A DNA stretch of 43,256 bases from Caulobacter sp. S45. Its GTDB lineage: Bacteria; Pseudomonadota; Alphaproteobacteria; Caulobacterales; Caulobacteraceae. The stretch lies in contig NZ_CAHJWH010000007.1 of assembly GCF_903642205.1 (NCBI RefSeq), positions 1-43,256 of the forward strand. The letters are read 5' to 3'. A program made the position numbers and the translations under genes. Shown here piece by piece: positions 17,347 to 24,707 of this stretch. How positions within the stretch are numbered: the stretch's first letter is position 1; every line of letters starts with the position of its first letter. The notes beneath the pieces were generated by a model. It saw only the letters and a program-made list of their open reading frames with translations, searched no databases and was not told the origin of the DNA.

Positions 17347-18084
17347 GTGAAGGCGCTGATCGTGGCGGCGGGCCAGGGCGTGCGCCTGCGTGGCCTCGCC
17401 GCCTCCAAGCCGCTCGCGCCTGTGGGCGGGGTTGCGCTGATCGAGCGCGTCATCGCCGGAGCCGCGCGCGCGGGCGTGAGCGAGTTCGTGGTGGTCACCG
17501 GCTACCAGGGCGACGCCGTGGCGGCGAGGCTCGCGGACATCTCCGCCCGCCTCGACCTGACGGTGACCAGCGTGTTCAACCCGGACTGGCGCGGGGCCAA
17601 CGGCGTCTCCGTGCTGGCGGCCGAGGCGCTGCTGACGGGCGAGTTCCTGCTGCTCATGGCCGACCACCTGTTCGACCCCTCGATCCTGGCCGACCTGATC
17701 GCCCTGGACGACGCGGCGCCCGTAGTGCTGGCCGTGGACCGGCGCCTCGGCAACCCTCTGGTCGACCTGGAGGACGTCACCCGGGTGCAGACGGCCAAGG
17801 GCGGCGCGATCAGGCGCATCGGCAAGCTGATCGACAGCTACGACGCCTTCGACACCGGCCTGTTCCGCGCCGGGCCCGCCCTGTTCGACGCTCTGCGGGC
17901 CGACGTGGAGGGCGGGGGCGGAGGCGGCATCTCCGCCGGTATGCAGCGGCTGGCGGATGCGGGCCGGGCCTCCACCTTCGACATCGGCGACCGCTTCTGG
18001 ATCGACGTGGACGACGCCCTCGCGCTCGACAAGGCGGAGCGATCTCTTCGCGCCACGTCGACAGCCGTCCGCATCGCCTCCTGA
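17347..18084 (+). CDS. Inositol-phosphate-cytidylyltransferase-like NTP transferase
   Basis: This 245-residue enzyme has a sugar-phosphate nucleotidyltransferase fold with ALIVAAGQGVRLRGLAASKP at the N-terminus. Further motifs closely follow the CTP:inositol-1-phosphate cytidylyltransferase (IPCT) group: FNPDWRGANGVSVL, LMADHLFDP, RIGKLIDSYDAFDTGLF, a glycine-rich segment and RFWIDVDD. In IPCT-DIPPS systems a CDP-alcohol made this way is used by a CDP-alcohol transferase, and such an enzyme lies nearby at 14524. In Caulobacter a cytidylyltransferase (CpgD) makes CDP-glycerate for anionic ceramide lipids, and this gene could be its counterpart. The true substrate, inositol-P or phosphoglycerate, cannot be told from sequence. 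The GTG start leaves 13 bases between its stop and the LptFG start. Confidence 0.83.
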   Translation: MKALIVAAGQGVRLRGLAASKPLAPVGGVALIERVIAGAARAGVSEFVVVTGYQGDAVAARLADISARLDLTVTSVFNPDWRGANGVSVLAAEALLTGEFLLLMADHLFDPSILADLIALDDAAPVVLAVDRRLGNPLVDLEDVTRVQTAKGGAIRRIGKLIDSYDAFDTGLFRAGPALFDALRADVEGGGGGGISAGMQRLADAGRASTFDIGDRFWIDVDDALALDKAERSLRATSTAVRIAS

Positions 18085-18097
18085 GCCGGAGACAGCC

Positions 18098-20371
18098 TTG
18101 AAGCGGCTCGCTGGCGGCCAGCTCGACCGGTACCTCCTGCGCCGCCTGTGGCCGCCGGTAGCGGCGAGCCTGGGCCTGATCCTGGCGGCCCTGCTGCTCG
18201 ACAAGGCGCTGCGGCTGGTCCAGGCGCTGTCGGACAGCGGGGCGCGCCTGGCGTTCCTGCTGCCGCTGATGGCGGCCCTGAGCCCCTACTTCCTCGCCAC
18301 CGCGATCCCCTTCGCCTTCTTCACCGGGCTGCTGATCTGCGTCAGCGGCCTGGACGCCGACGGTGAGATCGAGGCGATCCTGGCCGCCGGCGTCTCGCCC
18401 GGGCGGCTCGCCACTCCCTTCATAGCCGCGGGCGCGGCCATCGCCCTTGCGATGCTCGCCGTCTCCGCCTGGCCCGAGCCGCTGGGACGTTTCAGCTACA
18501 ACCAGGGCCTGGCCCGGGCGCAGCAGGCGGGATGGTCGGGGCGGCTGGAGCCCGGGGTGGTGTTCGCGCCCAAGCCCGGCTCGAGCCTCGAGGCCGAGCA
18601 GGTGCTGCTGGTGGGCCACCGGTTGCGGGGCGTCTTCCAGACCCAGCGCAACCCGTCCGGCGGCGAGACGGTCACCACGGCCAGGGGAGGCTCCTGGAGC
18701 TTCGTCCATGGCGGCCGCGACGTGGCGCTGACGCTGCACGACGGCTCGGTGCTGCGCGACGCCGCCGCCTCCGGCCCCACCTTCGGTCGCTTCGACACCC
18801 TGGACCAGATCGAGCCCTCAGGCGTCGCCGTCGCCAGGCCCGTCCGCGGCGGGGACGAGCGGGAGCTGACCCTGCCCGAGCTGTTCGGGGCGCTGGAGGC
18901 CGGCGGGCATCGCGGGCGGGTCGTGGGGGCGGAGCTGGCGGTGAAGCTGGTGCAGGCGGCGGTCCTGGCCTTCCTGCCGCTCTTCGCCCTGCCCCTCGCC
19001 CTGGCGAGCAAGCGCGGCGGCCGGGCGCCCGGCATGATCGTGGCCGTGGCCAGCCTCGCGGCCTTCCACCACGGCGTGGAGTTCTTCAAGGGCCTGGCGG
19101 TGAGCGGCAGGCTGTCCTCGGCCTGGCCGATCGTCGCCTGCCTGATCGTGTTCGCCGCCGTCTGCATCGCGGTGCACCTGACCAGCCGGCGGCGACCTGG
19201 CGACAATCCCATCACCCGCACGGGAGCCTGGCTGGCCTGGGCGACCCGCGGCGTGCGCCGCCGCATCGCCCTCTTGGGCGGCGTCTCCTGGCTCACCCGG
19301 CGATATTCGAACCTGCCCGCCTACATCGTCTGGCTGTTCGCAGTCCGCACGGCCATCGCGGGCCTGGGTTTCGTCCTGTTCTTCCAGATCGTCGACCTGC
19401 AGGAGATGAGCCCCAAGATCCTGTCGCGGGGCCTGGGTGTGGCGGGGCTCGCCCGCTACGAGACGCTGCGGGCGCCCGCCATGGTTCTGCAGCTGGGCGG
19501 ACTGGCGATCCTGGTCGGCGCGGTGGCGACCTTCTTCGCGCTCGGCCGCAGCAGCGAGAGCGTGGCCATGCAGGCCTGCGGCGTCTCCCCCTACCGCATC
19601 CTGCGGGCCGCGGCGCCAGTGGCCCTGGCCATGGCGGCGCTGGAGTTCGGCCTCTCCGCCGAGGTGGCGCCCCACGCCCAGGCGGCGCTGGACGGGTGGT
19701 GGAGCGACAGCACGCCGGTGCAGGAGCGCGTGGCGCCCCAGGGCCGCTGGCTGCGCGTGGGGCGCGACCTGCTGCACGCGGACCACGTCAGCGCCGACGG
19801 TCGCAGCCTGCAGGGCGTGACGATGTACGGCCGCGACGCCGACGGGCTGCTGCGCAGCCGCACCTCCGCAGCCACCCTGCAGTGGGCCCGTGGCTGGCGG
19901 GCGGGCGCGACCCGCTTCGACCAGGTGGGTGAAGCCGGCGATGTGGTCACCCGCGCGCCGGCGTCCCGCTGGACGGGCGTGGGGCTCAGCCCCTTCGACC
20001 TGCGCGCGGTGACCCGCACCTCCGAGGAGACCACCACGCTGGCGGCGGTCTGGACGCGGGTTTCGGGCGCGGCCACCGACAAGCGCGGACACGACCTGGC
20101 GACGCGGGTGCAGCACGGGCTGTCCGAGCCGCTCAGCCCCTTCATCATGCTGCTGCTGGCCTCCCCGGTGCTCGTCTGGTCCGGAGGCCGCCGCGGCCAG
20201 ACCCTGCCGCTCGGCGCGGCCCTCGGCTCGGGCCTGGCCTTCCTGATGACCGACGGCCTGTTGACGGCGCTGGGCGAAGCGGGCGACCTGCCGGCCCTCG
20301 TCGCCGCCTGGACGGCGCCCGCGGTCTTTGCGGCCGGGGGGTTGTGGGCCCTGTCCTTCTCCGACGGCTGA
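18098..20371 (+). CDS. LptF-LptG-like fusion permease
   Basis: This 757-residue protein contains two YjgP/YjgQ (LptF/LptG) permease units in one chain. The first starts with RYLLRRLWPPVAASLGLILA and SGLDADGEIEAILAAGVSP. The second starts near residue 400 with LTRRYSNLPAYIVWLFAVRT, then LGRSSESVAMQACGVSPYRI. Each half has paired membrane helices flanking a periplasmic beta domain. Normally LptF and LptG are separate proteins that, with LptB ATPase, extract LPS into the Lpt bridge. I chose the TTG at 18098, with GGAG seven bases upstream and 13 bases after the cytidylyltransferase stop; an earlier ATG lies deep inside that gene. I infer a dedicated exporter for the locus lipid, presumably borrowing LptB and LptC, which are not encoded here. 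Confidence 0.85.
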   Translation: MKRLAGGQLDRYLLRRLWPPVAASLGLILAALLLDKALRLVQALSDSGARLAFLLPLMAALSPYFLATAIPFAFFTGLLICVSGLDADGEIEAILAAGVSPGRLATPFIAAGAAIALAMLAVSAWPEPLGRFSYNQGLARAQQAGWSGRLEPGVVFAPKPGSSLEAEQVLLVGHRLRGVFQTQRNPSGGETVTTARGGSWSFVHGGRDVALTLHDGSVLRDAAASGPTFGRFDTLDQIEPSGVAVARPVRGGDERELTLPELFGALEAGGHRGRVVGAELAVKLVQAAVLAFLPLFALPLALASKRGGRAPGMIVAVASLAAFHHGVEFFKGLAVSGRLSSAWPIVACLIVFAAVCIAVHLTSRRRPGDNPITRTGAWLAWATRGVRRRIALLGGVSWLTRRYSNLPAYIVWLFAVRTAIAGLGFVLFFQIVDLQEMSPKILSRGLGVAGLARYETLRAPAMVLQLGGLAILVGAVATFFALGRSSESVAMQACGVSPYRILRAAAPVALAMAALEFGLSAEVAPHAQAALDGWWSDSTPVQERVAPQGRWLRVGRDLLHADHVSADGRSLQGVTMYGRDADGLLRSRTSAATLQWARGWRAGATRFDQVGEAGDVVTRAPASRWTGVGLSPFDLRAVTRTSEETTTLAAVWTRVSGAATDKRGHDLATRVQHGLSEPLSPFIMLLLASPVLVWSGGRRGQTLPLGAALGSGLAFLMTDGLLTALGEAGDLPALVAAWTAPAVFAAGGLWALSFSDG

Positions 20372-20394
20372 TCGAGCGGACGCACAGTACGAGG

Positions 20395-20931
20395 ATGTCG
20401 ATGCCGAGTCCCGTCCAGCCCTGGATGAGGCGCGCCGCGCGCGTGGGCCTGAGCCTGAGCCTGAGCCTGAGCCTGGGCCTGAGCCTTGCGGCCGCCACCC
20501 TGTGCGCCACCGGCGTCAGCGCCCAGGAGGACGCCTGCGATGGCCAGCCGTCCGGCGTGCGGCTGTTCATCTCGGTGGACCGGGTGGTGCGCACCGAAGG
20601 CCAGGTCGCCGCCACCGTCTATCCGGACGATCCCCACCGCTTCCTCGCCCACCATGGCCAGCTGGCCATCGTGCGCCGGCCGAGCGCCGCGCCGTCGACG
20701 CAGCTGTGCCTGTGGCTGCCGGCGGCCGGACGCTACGAGGTGGCGGTCTACCAGGACCTGAACGGCGACCATCGCTTCAACCGCACCGCGCTCGGCCTGC
20801 CGGCGGAGCCCTACGGCCTGTCCAACGACCCGCCGAACCTGATGGGCCTGCCGACCTTCCGCTCGGTGCGGTTCCCGGTGCACGCGGGCGACAACACCAT
20901 CCACATCCCGCTGCACAAGGCCAGGGGCTGA
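20395..20931 (+). CDS. Secreted DUF2141 protein
   Basis: This protein of 178 residues has a signal peptide built on an unusual (Leu-Ser)n run, ending near GVSAQEDAC, and a DUF2141 beta-domain from ~residue 50 with AVYQDLNGDHRFN and a conserved PTFRSVRFPV region. It should be periplasmic or outer-membrane associated. DUF2141 has no firmly assigned biochemical role. I chose the ATG at 20395, 24 bases after the LptFG stop, so it is likely the last gene of the cytidylyltransferase-LptFG operon. The hydrophobic core of its signal peptide is encoded by a 6-bp tandem repeat, listed separately. Confidence 0.8.
   Translation: MSMPSPVQPWMRRAARVGLSLSLSLSLGLSLAAATLCATGVSAQEDACDGQPSGVRLFISVDRVVRTEGQVAATVYPDDPHRFLAHHGQLAIVRRPSAAPSTQLCLWLPAAGRYEVAVYQDLNGDHRFNRTALGLPAEPYGLSNDPPNLMGLPTFRSVRFPVHAGDNTIHIPLHKARG
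20447..20488 (+). repeat. Hexanucleotide tandem repeat in signal-peptide coding region
   Basis: About six and a half copies of GCCTGA (one copy GCCTGG, last partial) run in frame and encode alternating Leu-Ser in the h-region of the DUF2141 signal peptide. Because the unit is two codons, slippage would lengthen or shorten the hydrophobic stretch without a frameshift. Confidence 0.85.
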
Positions 20932-20937
20932 GGCCGT

Positions 20938-22032
20938 TCAGCCGGCCCTGCGCGCCAGCTTCAGCAACCGGACATAGGCGTGGGCCAGCCTGAGCCCTGC
21001 TGCGGCCAGGGCGCCGGGGAGGCCCGAGCCCCCGGCGGGATGCGCGACGGCCTGGGCCAGGGCGGGCTCGACCAGGCGGCGCTGCAGCTCGCCCGCCAAG
21101 GCTTGGTCGGTGAAGACGCCGACGATCTCCGCCTCCGCCTCCAGGCTCACGAAGTCGAAGTTGGAGGAGCCGAGGATCACCGTCGCATCGTCGATGAGCA
21201 CCGCCTTGACGTGGCTCATCTCCGGCGTCTGGACCAGGCGGAAACCTTCCCGCCGCGCCAGGCCCGCGATGTAGCGGCGCAGGATCGGCTTGTTGTTCGC
21301 CTGGGGCGTCAGGACGCTCACGCGCACGCCGCGCCGGTGCGCCCGGACCAGCCCGTCGGTGAAGGGGAAGCTCAGATACGGGCTGGCCACGACGATCTCT
21401 TCACACGCCGCGTCCAGGTGCGAGGCCAGGGTGGTGAAGGCTCCGGCATTGCGGCGCCCGTCCATGCGGTAGAGGCTCAGACCGTCGAAGTCGGCGCGCC
21501 AGCCGCCCGCAGCAGCCTGTTCGGCCGAAGGGAAGTCCTGCGCCAGTCGGTCAGCCACCTCGCCCCGCGCGATCCTGACCATCAGGTCGGGCCAGGCGAA
21601 GTTGTGGTCGCTGAAGTTGATCCCGCCGATATAGGCCACGTCGTCCGCCACGATGACCTTGCGGTGGTCGCGAAAGGGGTAGTCGCGCCAGAGCCTGCGG
21701 ACCGGCGCGGTCCAGACCACCTCCACGCCCGCGGCCTCCAGGCGCGCGAACATGGCCGAGGTGGCGCGGACCTCCACCTGCAGGGCCTCGTCGCGCCTGG
21801 CCCGGCGCGTGTGCACCCAGCGATCGTTCACCACCCATCGCGTGTAGTCGTCCACCGCCACCCGGCGCAGGGGCGCGGCGCTGGCCTGGATGGCGGCGGC
21901 GACCTCCAGGCCCACCGCGTCGCCCTCGAAGGTCATGGCCTGCACCAGCACCCGCCGGCGCGCGGCCGCGATGTCGGCGCTGGCCCGCGCCCAGAACTCG
22001 CCCGCGCCGATCAGCAGTTCATGGCGAGGCAC
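20938..22032 (-). CDS. Phospholipase D / cardiolipin-synthase-like enzyme
   Basis: This ~364-residue protein has two HxKx4D phosphodiesterase motifs: HRKVIVADDVAYIGGINFSD in the middle and HVKAVLIDDATVILGSSNFD near the C-terminus. These make one bi-domain active site typical of cardiolipin synthases and other PLD enzymes. It lacks N-terminal membrane helices. It could transfer or hydrolyse phospholipid headgroups, and the neighbourhood suggests a link with the envelope lipid made here, for example transphosphatidylation onto ceramide (speculative). I take the GTG at 22032 (PRHELLIGAGEFW); an in-frame ATG at 22074 would leave only 13 bases to the divergent GT4 gene. It ends 6 bases from the convergent DUF2141 gene. 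Confidence 0.85.
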   Translation of the reverse strand: MPRHELLIGAGEFWARASADIAAARRRVLVQAMTFEGDAVGLEVAAAIQASAAPLRRVAVDDYTRWVVNDRWVHTRRARRDEALQVEVRATSAMFARLEAAGVEVVWTAPVRRLWRDYPFRDHRKVIVADDVAYIGGINFSDHNFAWPDLMVRIARGEVADRLAQDFPSAEQAAAGGWRADFDGLSLYRMDGRRNAGAFTTLASHLDAACEEIVVASPYLSFPFTDGLVRAHRRGVRVSVLTPQANNKPILRRYIAGLARREGFRLVQTPEMSHVKAVLIDDATVILGSSNFDFVSLEAEAEIVGVFTDQALAGELQRRLVEPALAQAVAHPAGGSGLPGALAAAGLRLAHAYVRLLKLARRAG

Positions 22033-22087
22033 GGCCGGGTCCCTGGCGCCGCGTTGCGCCGCGCCGCGCCCCACCTATAAGGCCCCG

Positions 22088-23326
22088 ATGCCGCCGGCGA
22101 GAAGCCTCCAGCCCGAGAGCCGCGGGGTCGACGATGCGGACGGCGACGAGGCGGACGGGCGCATCCGCGTGCTGCTGCTGCTGAGCTCGTTGCACGGCGG
22201 CGGGGCCGAGCGGGTGGCGGTGAACCTGCTGAACGGCTGCGACCCGGCCCGCTTCGACGTCCGCATGGGCCTGCTGCGCCGCGCCGGCCCCTACCTCGAC
22301 GATGTCGATCCGGGGCGCATCGACGTGGCCGCGGGCGGCGGCTGGCTGCGGGACGATCGTGGCAACGCCGCCCTCTACCGGCCCGACCGCCTGGTCGCCG
22401 GCGCCGTCCAGGCGCCCCGGGCCCTCGCCGCCCTGGTGCGCCGCTCACGCCCGCACGTGGCGGTCAGCTTCCTTAAGGGCCTGAGCCTGGCCGCCTGGCC
22501 GGCCATGGGGCTGCTGGGCGCGGAGCGGCCGCGCTGGCTGGCGCGGGAGGGCAACAACGCCCTGGCCGTAATCGATGGCGAGGTGGCCAATCCGCTCGGC
22601 CGGCGTGTGGTCAAGTCGATGCTCGGCCGCTGCTACAGGGCGGCGGACGGGGTGCTGGCCAATTCGGCGGACATGGCCGAGGGCCTGCGTCGCAACTTCC
22701 GGCTGGCGCCTGAGCGGGTGCACGTGGCGCCCAATCCCATCGACCTGGCCAGGATCGAGGCGGGCGCCAGGGTCCCGCTCGACCTAGCGGGCCGCAGACC
22801 CTTCATCGTCACGGCGGGCCGGCTGGAGCCGCAGAAGGGACAGAGCCTGCTCCTGCGCGCCTTCGCCGCCAGCCGCGCCTGCGACGGGCTCGACCTCGTC
22901 ATCCTGGGCGAGGGCAGCCTGAAGGCGCGGCTGCAGGCGCTCGCCGTGGACCTGGGCGTCGCTGAGCGGGTGCGCTTGCAGGGCTTCGCCGCCAATCCCT
23001 GGGCCTGGTTCGCGCGGTCGCTCCTGTTCGTGCTGCCCTCGTTCTGGGAGGGCTTTCCCAACGCCCTGCTCGAGGCCATGGCCTGCGGTGCGCCCGTGGT
23101 GGCCAGCGCCTGCGACTACGGCCCGCGTGAGGCCATCGACCATGGCCGCAGCGGACTGCTGACGCCCGTCGGCGACATCGACGCCCTCGCCGCGGCCTTG
23201 GATGCGGTGCTGAGCGCCCCCCAATACGCGCTCGCCCTTGGGGCGGCCGCCAAGGTGCGTGCTCACGATTTCGGACTGACGCAGTCCATCGAAGCCTACT
23301 CGGCCATCTTCGCAGCCTATGCGTGA
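22088..23326 (+). CDS. GT4 family glycosyltransferase
   Basis: This ~412-residue protein has two Rossmann halves. The N-terminal half starts RVLLLLSSLHGGGAERVAVN, the glycine loop of GT-B enzymes, and includes HVAPNPIDL. The C-terminal half has TAGRLEPQKGQSLLLRAF and the nucleotide-sugar-binding PSFWEGFPNALLEAMACGAP, a typical EX7E region. It is cytosolic or peripheral and would transfer a sugar from a nucleotide donor, probably to a lipid (inference). I start at the ATG at 22088, which follows an AT-rich CCTATAAGG stretch. The upstream frame overlaps the PLD gene. The following GH1-like gene starts inside its 3' end (8-base overlap), so they are co-translated. Confidence 0.9.
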   Translation: MPPARSLQPESRGVDDADGDEADGRIRVLLLLSSLHGGGAERVAVNLLNGCDPARFDVRMGLLRRAGPYLDDVDPGRIDVAAGGGWLRDDRGNAALYRPDRLVAGAVQAPRALAALVRRSRPHVAVSFLKGLSLAAWPAMGLLGAERPRWLAREGNNALAVIDGEVANPLGRRVVKSMLGRCYRAADGVLANSADMAEGLRRNFRLAPERVHVAPNPIDLARIEAGARVPLDLAGRRPFIVTAGRLEPQKGQSLLLRAFAASRACDGLDLVILGEGSLKARLQALAVDLGVAERVRLQGFAANPWAWFARSLLFVLPSFWEGFPNALLEAMACGAPVVASACDYGPREAIDHGRSGLLTPVGDIDALAAALDAVLSAPQYALALGAAAKVRAHDFGLTQSIEAYSAIFAAYA

Positions 23327-24707
23327 TCGGTTCCAGGCGGCGAAAGCAGTTGCGCCGGGCGAGGCGCCGTCCGTAGGTCGCTCCACGATGGAGCAGGGCG
23401 ACATGCTGGAACTTTGGGGTGGGCACGAGTGCACCGTCAACCGGATCGGCGACGCCTTCTTCGACCAGACCGTGCGCTCGGGCCACCAGCAGCGGATCGG
23501 CGACCTGGCGCTGTTCGCAGCGCTCGGCCTGAAGGCCCTGCGCTACCCTGTGCTGTGGGAGCGGGTGTCGCCAGACGCGCCGGAGGTGCGCGACTGGAGC
23601 TGGTCGGACGAGCGCCTGGCCGAAATCCGGCGCCTCGGCCTTCGGCCCATCGCCGGCCTGCTGCACCACGGCAGCGGGCCCCGCTATACCGACCTGCTGA
23701 GCGACGGCTTCGTCGCCGGCCTGGCCCGGCACGCCCGGGCCGTCGCCGAGCGCTATCCCTGGATCGAGGACTGGACGCCGGTCAACGAGCCGCTGACCAC
23801 CGCCCGCTTCAGCGCCCTCTACGGCCACTGGTATCCGCACCTCAGCGACGAGCGGAGCTTCTGGCTGGCCCTGCTCAACGAGATCGAGGGGACGGCCGCG
23901 GCCATGCGCGAGATTCGCCGGGTCAACCCGCAGGCGCGCCTGATCCAGACCGAGGACCTCGGCCAGGCCTACGGCACCCCGCCCTTCGCCGCCGAGGTCG
24001 CCTACCAGAACCAGCGGCGCTGGATCAGCTGGGACCTGCTGGCCGGCCGGGTCACGCCCGAGCACCCGCTGCGCGCGCGGCTGGACGCGTTCGGCCTCGC
24101 CCGCCGCCTGGACGCCCTGGCCGACGCGCCCTGCCCGCCCGACGTGCTGGGCGTGAACTTCTATCCCACCAGCGAGCGGTTCCTGGACCACAGGGCCGAG
24201 CTCTATCCGCAGTGGGTCGCCGGCACGGAGGGACAGTTCGACATGGACGCCGTGCGCGTGCTCGATCCCGGGCCGGTGGGGCTGGAGGGCCTGCTCACCC
24301 AGGCCTGGGCGCGCTACAACCTGCCCCTGGCGGTGACCGAGTCGCACCTGAACGGCAGCCTGGACGACCAGATGCGCTGGGGGCTGGACGCCTGGGCCAT
24401 GGCCGGGCGCCTGCAGGCCAGGGGGGTCGACGTGCGGGCGGTGACGAGCTGGGCGCTGCTGGGCAGCTTCGACTGGAACAGCCTGCTCACCCGCCAGGCC
24501 GGCTTCTACGAGCCGGGCGCCTTCGACGTCAGCGGCGGCGCGCCGCGAGCGACCGAACTGGCGGACATGCTGACGCACCTGGGCTCAGGCGGCGACGCCG
24601 CCGACTGGGTGCGCTCCCATCCCGCCCTGGAAGTTCCCGGCTGGTGGCGGGGCGACGGCCGCCTCACCCTGCCGCCCTACCGCTGGCTGGACGCGGCCGG
24701 CCCGTGA
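23319..24707 (+). CDS. Family 1-like glycoside hydrolase
   Basis: This 462-residue protein is related to GH1 beta-glycosidases. The acid/base motif is WTPVNEPLTTARF (NEP) and the nucleophile is probably the glutamate in LAVTESHLNGS. It begins LWGGHECTVNRIGDAFFDQT, like bacterial GH1-like proteins that in other species are fused to a dTDP-rhamnose-reductase-like domain; that second domain is absent here. No signal peptide is visible, so it acts in the cytosol. The start at 23319 overlaps the GT4 stop by 8 bases, with a second ATG at 23388 closer to the domain. Pairing with a GT suggests trimming or quality control of a glycolipid or its sugar donor (inference). Confidence 0.82.
   Translation: MRDRFQAAKAVAPGEAPSVGRSTMEQGDMLELWGGHECTVNRIGDAFFDQTVRSGHQQRIGDLALFAALGLKALRYPVLWERVSPDAPEVRDWSWSDERLAEIRRLGLRPIAGLLHHGSGPRYTDLLSDGFVAGLARHARAVAERYPWIEDWTPVNEPLTTARFSALYGHWYPHLSDERSFWLALLNEIEGTAAAMREIRRVNPQARLIQTEDLGQAYGTPPFAAEVAYQNQRRWISWDLLAGRVTPEHPLRARLDAFGLARRLDALADAPCPPDVLGVNFYPTSERFLDHRAELYPQWVAGTEGQFDMDAVRVLDPGPVGLEGLLTQAWARYNLPLAVTESHLNGSLDDQMRWGLDAWAMAGRLQARGVDVRAVTSWALLGSFDWNSLLTRQAGFYEPGAFDVSGGAPRATELADMLTHLGSGGDAADWVRSHPALEVPGWWRGDGRLTLPPYRWLDAAGP

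Noticed and set aside
20447-20488. CRISPR or other spacer array
   Set aside because: The repeat is a 6-bp in-frame tandem with no spacers and lies inside a signal peptide.
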